47,431 nt of DNA from Candidatus Sumerlaeota bacterium (GTDB lineage Bacteria; Sumerlaeota; Sumerlaeia; JADFCT01): contig JAPLSP010000100.1 of assembly GCA_026398575.1 (NCBI GenBank), forward strand, positions 1 through 47,431, read 5' to 3'. The position numbers and the translations under genes are program-made. Under the pieces are notes generated by a model that searched no databases, was not told the origin of the DNA, and was given only the letters and a program-made list of their open reading frames with translations. The stretch's first letter is position 1. The number at the start of each line of letters is the position of its first letter. Shown piece after piece: positions 16,213-23,476 of the stretch.

Positions 16213-18117
16213 CTATTTTCTCAATAGTCCGCGGATTTGCGCAGCCACGCCCTCGGGGGTGAGTTTGAGGGTGTCGAAGATATCGCGCATCGCTGCATGG
16301 GAGATAAATTGATCGGGCAGGCCAAGCATGTGGCAGAAAGCGCATCCTTCGGGATTGCCTGCGTTTATTTCAGCGAGCGCCTCGTTGATGCCCGAACCCA
16401 TGCCGCCGACAATGGTGTTTTCCTCGAGGCTGAAAAGATTCCGCGCGCATAAGGCGGCGCGGCGCAGCGCATCCTGATCCAGCGGTTTGACAAAGCGCAT
16501 ATTGACAACGCCCACGCTCAAGCCGTCTTGCTTCTCCAAACTCTTCGCGGCCTCGCGCGCGACTGAAACCATGCGCCCGATCGCCAGAATCATCGCGTCG
16601 CTTCCCTCGCTCAGGATTTTCGCCTTGCCGATTTCGATGGTCTCGGGAATCTCGGGGATGGGGACGCCTTCGCTCGCGCCGCGTGGATAGCGGATGGCCA
16701 CGGGACCCTGGCAGCCTTCCAGCGCGAGCCGCAGCATCGCCGCCAATTCCGCTTCATCTGCCGGCGCCATGATCGTCATGCCCGGGATGGAGCGGAGATA
16801 AGACAGGTCGAACGCGCCGTGATGCGTGGGGCCGTCTTCGCCGACGATTCCCGCGCGGTCGAGGCAGAATACGACGTGCAGATTTTGCAGCGCGACGTCG
16901 TGCACGATATTGTCATAAGCGCGCTGCAGGAAAGTGGAATAGATGCAGACGACCGGCAGAACGCCCTTGGCGGCCAGACCCGCCGCAAACGTGACGGCGT
17001 GTCCCTCGGCGATGCCAACGTCGAAGAATCGCTCCGGGTACAACTGCGCGAACTCATCGAGCCCCACGCCCGGCGTCATCGCCGCGGTGATGGCGGCGAT
17101 CCTGGGATTGCGGGCGGCCTCGGCGACGATCACATTGCCGAAAACGCTCGTATAGCTGGGCGGGCCTGCCTTCTGCGGCTGGATTTTGCCCGTGGACGGC
17201 TCGAATAATCCGGGCGCGTGCCAGCGCGCCGGATCGCGCTCCGAGAGTTCGTATCCCTTGCCCTTGCGCGTCGCGATGTGCAGGAGGATCGGTCCGTTGA
17301 AGTCCTTGATGCGGGCGAGCGTGGCGATCAGCTGATTCAGATCATGCCCGTTGAGCGGCCCAAGGTACCGGAAGCCCAGGTTCTCAAAAAATTTTCCCGG
17401 CAGGATCAATCCCTTGGCGCTGGACTCGACCTTGTGCGTCAGATCGAGCAGGCGCTGGCCGATCATCGGAATGCGCTGGATCATGTATTCCACGTCTTCC
17501 TTGGCCAGGTTGTAGTAGTAATCGGTGATGATGCGGTTGAAATAACGCGCGATCGCGCCGACGTTGTGCGAGATGGACATCTCGTTGTCGTTGAGGACGA
17601 CGATCAGGTCGGTGCCGAGATAGCCGGCATTGTTGATCGCCTCGTAGGCCAGTCCGCCGCTCATTGAGCAGTCGCCGATCACGGCGCAGACTCGGAATTT
17701 TTCACCCGTGATGTCGCGGGCCTTGGCGATCCCGAGGGCGGCGGAGATCGAAGTGCTGGCGTGTCCCGCGCCGAAGGCGTCGTATTCGCTCTCGTCGCGC
17801 CGCAGGAAACCGCTCAGGCCGCCCGTCTGGCGGATCGTGTCGAAGCGGTCGTTGCGGCCCGTGATGATCTTATGCGCATAAGCCTGATGCCCAACGTCCC
17901 AGACGATCTGGTCGCGCGGAGTTTCAAGGACGTAGTGAAGCGCCAGCGTCAGTTCCACGGCCCCCATCGAAGCGCCGAAATGGCCGCCGATTTTCGATAT
18001 CGTTCCGATGATGCGACGTCGAATTTCCTCAGCCAGTTCCGTCAACTCGGGGATGGAAAGGCGGCGCAAATCGGCAGGGGATTTGATTTGAGGCAAAATT
18101 TTAAATTCGCTAGCCAT
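16213..18117 (-). CDS. dxs: 1-deoxy-D-xylulose-5-phosphate synthase
   Basis: First enzyme of the MEP isoprenoid pathway, condensing pyruvate and glyceraldehyde 3-phosphate with thiamine diphosphate. The protein is 634 residues, full length. H46 (SKIGGHFGAS) matches the conserved N-terminal His and the catalytic Glu is in VGIAEGHAVTF. The thiamine motif is GDCSMSGG...NNAG, with Cys where nearly all family members have Gly (GDG). The usual AEQH motif is AEGH here. ATG 18117 is chosen because MASEFKILPQI matches the family start. The frame continues upstream through a repeat array that would only encode artefactual sequence. xseB lies upstream on the same strand, as in many genomes. Confidence 0.95.
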   Translation of the reverse strand: MASEFKILPQIKSPADLRRLSIPELTELAEEIRRRIIGTISKIGGHFGASMGAVELTLALHYVLETPRDQIVWDVGHQAYAHKIITGRNDRFDTIRQTGGLSGFLRRDESEYDAFGAGHASTSISAALGIAKARDITGEKFRVCAVIGDCSMSGGLAYEAINNAGYLGTDLIVVLNDNEMSISHNVGAIARYFNRIITDYYYNLAKEDVEYMIQRIPMIGQRLLDLTHKVESSAKGLILPGKFFENLGFRYLGPLNGHDLNQLIATLARIKDFNGPILLHIATRKGKGYELSERDPARWHAPGLFEPSTGKIQPQKAGPPSYTSVFGNVIVAEAARNPRIAAITAAMTPGVGLDEFAQLYPERFFDVGIAEGHAVTFAAGLAAKGVLPVVCIYSTFLQRAYDNIVHDVALQNLHVVFCLDRAGIVGEDGPTHHGAFDLSYLRSIPGMTIMAPADEAELAAMLRLALEGCQGPVAIRYPRGASEGVPIPEIPETIEIGKAKILSEGSDAMILAIGRMVSVAREAAKSLEKQDGLSVGVVNMRFVKPLDQDALRRAALCARNLFSLEENTIVGGMGSGINEALAEINAGNPEGCAFCHMLGLPDQFISHAAMRDIFDTLKLTPEGVAAQIRGLLRK

Positions 18118-18131
18118 GAAAAGCCTATCAT

Positions 18132-18328
18132 AATTTCCAATTTCCAACAGGGAATTTCCAATTTCCAATAGGGATTTCCAATTTCCAACAGGGAATTTCC
18201 AATGTCCAACAGGGAATTTCCAATTTCCAACAGGGGATTTCCAATGTCCAACAGGGAATTTCAAATGCCAAACGGGAAGTGCCTGCACTTGGAAATTGGA
18301 CATTCCCTGTTGGACATTGGAAATTTCA
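18132..18328. repeat. 21-bp (three-heptamer) array between xseB and dxs, closed by an inverted copy
   Basis: About seven units of AATTTCC-AATTTCC-AACAGGG run from 18132 to about 18282. Some heptamers are AATGTCC, and a few units are a base short. From about 18289 the array recurs in the opposite orientation for two units, so the end folds back on the array. It fills the whole gap between the two genes. The xseB-dxs messenger, if one exists, would carry this structure. Confidence 0.9.
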
Positions 18329-18745
18329 TTAATTCTTTTCTTTCTCAGTTTCTTTCTCAGTTTCCTCTTCCGCTTCTTCTTCTTCCGCTTCTTCCTTCTC
18401 CGCTTCTTCTTCCTCTTCCGCTTCTTCTTCCTCTTCCGCTTCTTCTTCTTCCTCTTCCGCTTCTTCTTCTGTTTCTTCTTCCGCTTCGTTCTCGTCAGCC
18501 TCGCCTTCCATCTCAAACGGCTCGCTGGATATTTCGCCCTTTTCATTCTCGATCAGCAGCCGCGCTTTCTTCTCAACGTCGGACAGCTGCTGGGAGCATT
18601 GCTTGCCCAGCTTGCGTCCCTCTTGAAAGAGCTTGAGTGATTCATCGAGCGCGACTTCGCCGTCTTCCAGTTTGGCGACGATAGTGGCCAGCCGTTCGAT
18701 GGCTTGTTCGAATTTTCCCTCTTTATCGGGCTTTTTCGCGGGCAT
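18329..18745 (-). CDS. xseB: Exodeoxyribonuclease VII small subunit with long acidic tail
   Basis: The first 75 or so residues form a normal XseB: KFEQAIERLATIVAKLEDGEV and LDESLKLFQEGRKLGKQC are the family core that binds XseA in the single-strand exonuclease. A tail of roughly 60 residues, almost only Glu and Ala, follows, encoded by GAA/GAG-rich short repeats. Normal family members are about 80 residues; this one is 138. ATG 18745 has an AAGGA ribosome site. No xseA is in the window. The tail probably grew by repeat expansion; whether it is functional is unknown. Confidence 0.9.
   Translation of the reverse strand: MPAKKPDKEGKFEQAIERLATIVAKLEDGEVALDESLKLFQEGRKLGKQCSQQLSDVEKKARLLIENEKGEISSEPFEMEGEADENEAEEETEEEAEEEEEEAEEEEEAEEEEEAEKEEAEEEEAEEETEKETEKEKN
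18366..18488. repeat. Purine/pyrimidine-biased repeat encoding the XseB acidic tail
   Basis: On the plus strand the region is nearly all CTTCTTC/CTCTTCCG words, a degenerate short-period array of triplets and hexamers. It keeps codon phase with the Glu/Ala reading. A second minus-strand frame is open and Lys/Arg-rich but is only a by-product. Confidence 0.8.
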
Positions 18746-18867
18746 TTTGAAATCCTTGGGGGCGATAGGAAATGAATGAGAAATGGATGCGGCCAGAGCG
18801 CCTGATTTTTCGCAAATAAATTGAAAGAGGATTTTCCTCGCAAGGTTCGTGCGCGTCAAGGTATTGA

Positions 18868-18917
18868 TTGGACGGGCACGGACGGGCACGGACCAACACG
18901 GACTGACACGGACCAAT
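18868..18917. repeat. 10-bp repeat of CACGGAC words
   Basis: Decamers GGGCACGGAC, GGGCACGGAC, CAACACGGAC and TGACACGGAC follow one another. The same words occur in opposite orientation at 32321-32369, just after the LptE gene, so the motif is dispersed. It lies between the fusion gene and xseB. Confidence 0.8.
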
Positions 18918-18942
18918 CCGAGCTTAAAACTGGGGCGCTTGT

Positions 18943-21900
18943 TCAGGGGCCTGGCTTGTAGTATTTGGCTTCTTTTTCAACGATGGTTCCCTGCTTGATG
19001 CCGCGTTCGAGCTTGGCTGCGTCAATCTCTCGGCCTTGTTCCGAGGCGATGGACAACAGGGTCTGCGAGGCGGACGGATGCTTGAAATCCGACCAGACAA
19101 CGATTGCCGCCAGCAATAGCGCCGCCAGGATAAACGCCGGAAAGTCCCGCCCCAGCTTCCTGGCAATCGGACGCTCGCGTGCCTCCTCGCTGCCTTTGAC
19201 GCATAAGTTGCATCGGAGGCATTCGATCTCGCGCGACGTTGCCATGCCAACCGGACAGCGCGCGGCGCGGCGGCGGCGGCGAGCGAGCCCATCGAAGAGC
19301 GCAACGCGATTGATCAGCGAAATCAGCGCGCCGACGGGACAGAAGCAACGGCACCAGAAGCGGAAGTATCTCAGGCATCCCACGGCGATCACCGCGACAA
19401 ACGCCCATTCCAGCTTCGTCATCTCGAAGGTGAAGAAAAACTGCATTGGATCGAAAGCCGTGAACGCGGCGGCGCCCGATAGCCAGAATCCGATCAGTCC
19501 CAGTGCCAGCAGCCAATAGCGCAGCCGGTAAACGCCACCCAGCGCATTCGTGTTGATGGCGCGCGCCCGTCCCAGGCGCGAAAGCAGCTCCTGAAAGATT
19601 CCAAACGGGCAGATATACCCGCAAAAAGCCGAGCCGAAAAAAACGGCGGAAACCAGAACCAGTCCCGTCATCAATAGCAGCGACGCCGACGCGAGTGTAA
19701 AGACTTCTCCGGACGAAAGGCGCGCAATATGCGGCAGCGTGAAAACCTGGTTGGCCAGCCATCCCAAGACGAGGAGATTGACGATCAGGAATACCGTGCG
19801 CAGCCTGGCGCCGGCCAGCCAATAGGCGGGGATGAGCAGGAGAAAGACGATCGCCAACGCCGCGTTCTTTGCCGTTCCGAAAGCGCCGCGCCAGGTTTGA
19901 ACCGCGAATTGTTTGGCGTCGAGTTCGCGGCCCAGGATGCGCGTTCCGGCGGCATAGGCGGATTGATTGAGCAAATCCAGAATAGCCCGGCTGGTCACGG
20001 TGGCGCCGGAAATGCCGTCAATCTCTCTCGCGGTTTTGGCGGGATTCCAGGCGCGTTTTAGATCGAAACCATTAACGTATTCCTTGCCTTCGAATTGGCG
20101 GCGCAGCCATCCCTCCAAATCGCCAACGTAAGAAGGCGTTTCGTTTTGCTCCAGAATGCGCGCGCTGTGGATGACTTTTTCATCCACGTCCAGCAACAAG
20201 CGGATCGGCCCACCCCAAGCGCGCGCGCCGGGCGCCACAGCGAAAGATGAAAAAATCATTTCTTTCGTCGTGGCATCGGAAACACGGTAATGGGGAAACG
20301 GCTTATCCGTGAGGGCGAATTGGCGCCGGCCGGAAATCTCCTGCAAAATATTTTGTGGAAATTCCATCGGCGCCGCGGGCGGCACGGGACGCGCCTTCAG
20401 CCATACTGCCCATATCGAGAGGCAAGCCCAAGCCAATATCCATCCCCAGCCAACCAGTTCCGAGTTCCGAGTTCCGGGTTCCGAGAGCCCAGTTCCGGGT
20501 TCCGAGAGCCCAGTTCCGAGTTCCGGGTTCAAGATTTCGGGTTGACGGCTAGTGATACAGGATTTTTCTGGCAGGAGCTGATCTATGAAGATTGCCAGCA
20601 GCGCGGCGCCTGCGATCGCCGCAAGAAGCCATGCTGTTTGTGGCACGCCGAAGAGCGGAACCATCACGGCGCCGGTCAATAGCGCGCCCAAGGCGCCTCC
20701 CCAATTGTCCGTCGCGTCAAGCCAGCCGGCGGTTTGCGAGGTTTGGAGAGATGCGGCAAGTTCCTGCTTTTGCGGCGATTCCATATTCTCGCCAAACCCG
20801 TCCAATCGGAGAATGCAAACGGATGACGCGAAGGAAAAAGCCATGCCGCAAACGCCGCCCATCAAAAGAAAGAGACCGAAAAAGCCATATTCTACTGCGG
20901 CCAGATTTTGCGCCACGGCGCCAGCTCGCATCACAGCCGGCAGAGCGACAGCTAGGAGCGCCATCGCGGCCAACGAAGCGCACAGCCACAACCGCGCGCG
21001 GCCTTCGGTGGTTTTCGGTTTTCGGTTTTCGGTTTTCAGTTCATCATCGGCCTTTCCTGGTTCATCTTTCCCTGCCCGGCGGCGTCCAATCCGCAATCCG
21101 AAAACCGAAATCCGAAAACCAGAAGCCAACAGGCTGCCAGCCGCCATCCCGAGCATGAAAAGAGAAACTGCGAACCCGACCCGCTCATAGACCGATCCGA
21201 ACAAACTTTGATAAAGGAAAAGCAACAGCATATCGGCGGCCATGGCAAACAGCCCGATGCCGGCGACCACAACAGGCGTAACGCTCCAGTTCCGAGTTCC
21301 GAGTTCTGAGTTCCGAGTTACAGGTTCCGAGTTACGAGTTGCAGCTTGCGCCTTATTAACGCGGAACTCGGAACTCGGAACTCGGAACAGCACGAGAAGC
21401 GCCAGCGCAATCGCGAGGGGCGCCAAAATGAGCGAGACGCCGGCTCGTTCGAATGCTTTGAGCGCCTGCAAAATATTTGATCCGGCGAAATGCCCCCAAA
21501 GAACAATATTATAATAATAGGTGACAGGGCGCAGATCGCTGTTGATGGTGGCGGGGAGGCGCTCGAAGCGCTCGCGAACGGCGGCCACGCGGTCGGGCGG
21601 CAGCATCGCGGCAAAACCATCCGGCGGAAATTCGGCGCCTTGCGGGCGGATGGCCGCATAGCGGCGCGCCAACTCCTTCCAATCCGACGACGCCTGTCCT
21701 TGTTTCGCGCAGGCGACGAAGGTGTTGACGTCGCCCGGAGAAACGACCACGTCCGCAAACGCCGCGCGCAGCGTCGCAAAGACCGAAGCGCCATAGGAAG
21801 CGACATCAGGCCCCAAATAATTTTCCGCCGAGGTGATTGAGCATAAAACAATCCCGCGCGCGCTCAATCGCTGGCCAAGCAATTTAAAAAATTCCCGAGT

Positions 21901-23391
21901 ATAAAGACGATTCTGCCAAGCGGTGGAAGGATCGGACGGCACGATCCATGCAAGATCGAATTTCTCTTTGGCTCCGGCTCCGCTGTCCGACGCGTCCGAC
22001 CGGTCCGACGCGTCTGACTCACTCTTTCCTCCGCTTAGAAGAAATCGCCTCGGATCGCTGTTCACAACGCCAAACCGCCGTGCGTCATCGAGCGGGCGCC
22101 GCATATCTTCCGGCAGATGCCGCCGGATCATGTTCGTGAGTTTTTCATCCTGCTCGACGACGACGACCCGCTCGACCGAAGGATAGCGAAGCAGCTCCTG
22201 AGCCAGTCCTTCCATTCCGCCGCCCAGCAACAGGATGCGCCGCGCATCCGGCCGCTGCGCCATGGCGAACGCGGCCCGTTGTTCGCAGGCGCGCGCGTCG
22301 GGAAATGATGCGACGATCTTATGATTGCAGAAAAGAACGCGCTGATCGCCGCGGCGCGCAATGGCGATATTTTGATTGCGGGAGTCCTGCTCCTCGATCA
22401 ATTCGAGACCCGGCTGCACGGCGGCAAAGCGCGCGCGCTGGCTGGCGCGCGACCATCGCGAAGCCTGTCCGCTCGCCAGAACGATGGCGCAAAGCAAGGC
22501 AATGGCAGCGGGAAGGATCGGACGGCGCGATCCATGAAAGATCGAATTTTTCGGCTGCGCCAGCCCCTCTGTCGGCCGGGTCAGACGCGTCCGACCAGTC
22601 CGACGCGTCTGACTCGATTTTGATGGCAGCTTGACGGGGTCTTCCCTGCAGGCGGTCAGCCCATCGAGCGCGACATGAACCGCCGACAGCAATAGCAGCA
22701 GAATCAAGATCGCCAGCGGCGACAAGGCGCCAACCCACCAGAATGTGAAAATCACCCCGCCCGCGCACGAGCCCAGCGATTCAAGCCCGTATAGGCGCCC
22801 GATAACGTTCTGCTGTTTTTCCGCGCCTGCATCCCCCGCGCGCAAATAGCACCCCAAGGGGAATAATACGCCCGCCAATGCGCCGACGGGAATCATCGCC
22901 AGGAAAACAGACAGCGCCAATCTCCCCAATGGCGCGATTTGCGCCAGCGGCGTCGCCGTTAGCCCGCGCGCATATCGCAAGAGAACCAACTCGACAGCCC
23001 CCGCCGCCGGCAGGAGGATGAACAGTGAGCAAAAGAGGAAATACGGATTCAGTTTCGAATCTCGAACTCCGGAACCTGAAACCCGAAATTCGGAACTAGG
23101 ACCCTGGCACTCGGAACTCGGAACTCGGAACTCGGAACTCAAAGACGTGAACCGAAAACCGAAAACCGAAAACCACGAACTGAAAACCGAAAACCGAAAA
23201 CCGGAAACCGAAAACCAAGAACCGGCATAAGCCCCTGCCCCGAGCCAGAAGAGCCACGCGGTGAAAAACACGCCCAGCGCGGCTTCCGAACCGTGAAACA
23301 TGACCAGAAACTCACGGACAAAAACAGCCTGCGAGATCAGGACAATGAATCCCACGTGAAAGAAAAAAAAGTCAGTGCGTCGGGCGGACAT
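18943..23391 (-). CDS. Fusion protein: membrane spermidine-synthase-like unit, FMN-binding domain, NosR/NapH-like Fe-S membrane domain
   Basis: A 1482-residue polytopic protein. Residues about 1-330 are a multi-helix membrane segment, about 340-600 a spermidine-synthase-like Rossmann domain (RILLLGGGMEG near 385-395) and about 640-980 more membrane helices, as in fused membrane/spermidine synthases. Residues about 1010-1150 form an FMN-binding domain with the flavinylation motif SGAT (T1131). The rest is NosR/NapH-like: membrane helices with CGYICP (C1257, C1261), CRCFCP (C1347, C1349, C1351) and CLRCNLC (C1391, C1394, C1397). The synthase motif GGGD and the catalytic Asp are lost (GGGME; VPSDP), so aminopropyl transfer is doubtful. 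Transmembrane electron transfer is the likely role. At least six in-frame repeat inserts lie in linkers. Confidence 0.8.
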   Translation of the reverse strand: MSARRTDFFFFHVGFIVLISQAVFVREFLVMFHGSEAALGVFFTAWLFWLGAGAYAGSWFSVSGFRFSVFSSWFSVFGFRFTSLSSEFRVPSSECQGPSSEFRVSGSGVRDSKLNPYFLFCSLFILLPAAGAVELVLLRYARGLTATPLAQIAPLGRLALSVFLAMIPVGALAGVLFPLGCYLRAGDAGAEKQQNVIGRLYGLESLGSCAGGVIFTFWWVGALSPLAILILLLLLSAVHVALDGLTACREDPVKLPSKSSQTRRTGRTRLTRPTEGLAQPKNSIFHGSRRPILPAAIALLCAIVLASGQASRWSRASQRARFAAVQPGLELIEEQDSRNQNIAIARRGDQRVLFCNHKIVASFPDARACEQRAAFAMAQRPDARRILLLGGGMEGLAQELLRYPSVERVVVVEQDEKLTNMIRRHLPEDMRRPLDDARRFGVVNSDPRRFLLSGGKSESDASDRSDASDSGAGAKEKFDLAWIVPSDPSTAWQNRLYTREFFKLLGQRLSARGIVLCSITSAENYLGPDVASYGASVFATLRAAFADVVVSPGDVNTFVACAKQGQASSDWKELARRYAAIRPQGAEFPPDGFAAMLPPDRVAAVRERFERLPATINSDLRPVTYYYNIVLWGHFAGSNILQALKAFERAGVSLILAPLAIALALLVLFRVPSSEFRVNKAQAATRNSEPVTRNSELGTRNWSVTPVVVAGIGLFAMAADMLLLFLYQSLFGSVYERVGFAVSLFMLGMAAGSLLASGFRISVFGLRIGRRRAGKDEPGKADDELKTENRKPKTTEGRARLWLCASLAAMALLAVALPAVMRAGAVAQNLAAVEYGFFGLFLLMGGVCGMAFSFASSVCILRLDGFGENMESPQKQELAASLQTSQTAGWLDATDNWGGALGALLTGAVMVPLFGVPQTAWLLAAIAGAALLAIFIDQLLPEKSCITSRQPEILNPELGTGLSEPGTGLSEPGTRNSELVGWGWILAWACLSIWAVWLKARPVPPAAPMEFPQNILQEISGRRQFALTDKPFPHYRVSDATTKEMIFSSFAVAPGARAWGGPIRLLLDVDEKVIHSARILEQNETPSYVGDLEGWLRRQFEGKEYVNGFDLKRAWNPAKTAREIDGISGATVTSRAILDLLNQSAYAAGTRILGRELDAKQFAVQTWRGAFGTAKNAALAIVFLLLIPAYWLAGARLRTVFLIVNLLVLGWLANQVFTLPHIARLSSGEVFTLASASLLLMTGLVLVSAVFFGSAFCGYICPFGIFQELLSRLGRARAINTNALGGVYRLRYWLLALGLIGFWLSGAAAFTAFDPMQFFFTFEMTKLEWAFVAVIAVGCLRYFRFWCRCFCPVGALISLINRVALFDGLARRRRRAARCPVGMATSREIECLRCNLCVKGSEEARERPIARKLGRDFPAFILAALLLAAIVVWSDFKHPSASQTLLSIASEQGREIDAAKLERGIKQGTIVEKEAKYYKPGP
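20457..20546. repeat. Heptamer array AGTTCCG/GGTTCCG in the fusion gene
   Basis: About twelve consecutive heptamers (AGTTCCG, GGTTCCG, AGAGCCC and variants) in perfect 7-bp register. In frame they encode a Glu/Pro/Gly/Thr linker between the last helix of the synthase-like part and the helix before the FMN domain. Confidence 0.9.
21013..21118. repeat. Heptamer blocks GGTTTTC and AATCCGA/AAACCGA in the fusion gene
   Basis: GGTTTTC is repeated four times near 21011-21038. Complementary-type heptamers (AATCCGC, AATCCGA, AAACCGA) lie at about 21088-21120. The two blocks can pair. They encode charged linker sequence between membrane helices. Confidence 0.8.
21288..21390. repeat. Heptamer array AGTTCCG with inverted GGAACTC block in the fusion gene
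   Basis: About eight AGTTCCG-type heptamers are followed after a 20-bp gap by three to four GGAACTC heptamers, which are their complement. The pair would form a hairpin. In frame it encodes a hydrophilic Ser/Glu/Arg/Asn-rich loop. Confidence 0.88.
21925..22020. repeat. Internal duplication in the fusion gene, copy 1
   Basis: Begins GGAAGGATCGGACGGCACGA and ends with a GTCCGAC/GCGTCTGAC nonamer array. It matches 22511-22615 closely except for small gaps. In this copy the gene reads FDLAWIVPSDP, which fits the synthase family, so this is probably the original. Confidence 0.85.
22511..22615. repeat. Internal duplication in the fusion gene, copy 2, read in another frame
   Basis: Begins GGAAGGATCGGACGGCGCGA and ends with the same nonamer array as copy 1. 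The gene reads through it in a different frame, giving an Arg/Thr-rich linker. Read in copy 1's frame this DNA would encode FDLSWIAPSDPS, nearly the same peptide as copy 1. Confidence 0.85.
23045..23222. repeat. Long heptamer array GGAACTC then AAAACCG in the fusion gene
   Basis: Roughly 25 heptamers: GGAACTC/CGAACTC types to about 23138, then GAAAACC/GGAAACC types to 23222. In frame it inserts about 55 Ser/Phe/Arg-rich residues after the second membrane helix. It is the longest array in the window after 18132-18328. Confidence 0.88.
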
Positions 23392-23476
23392 TTTAGTCAG
23401 GAAAAAAAGAAAGGATGCAAGGCTCTTTCAGGCAAAGAATTTTTGACCTAAGGCAGCGCGCTGCGGAGAGGATACT

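Noticed and set aside
18132..18328. Possible CRISPR array
   Set aside because: Units are contiguous heptamers with no unique spacers and no cas genes are near.
18118..18546. Lys/Arg-rich N-terminal extension of DXS
   Set aside because: It reads through the repeat array and the xseB gene in another frame; the family start is at 18117.
22319..22768. Minus-strand frame with a synthase-like peptide
   Set aside because: It is the alternative frame of the duplicated segment inside the fusion gene, not a separate gene.
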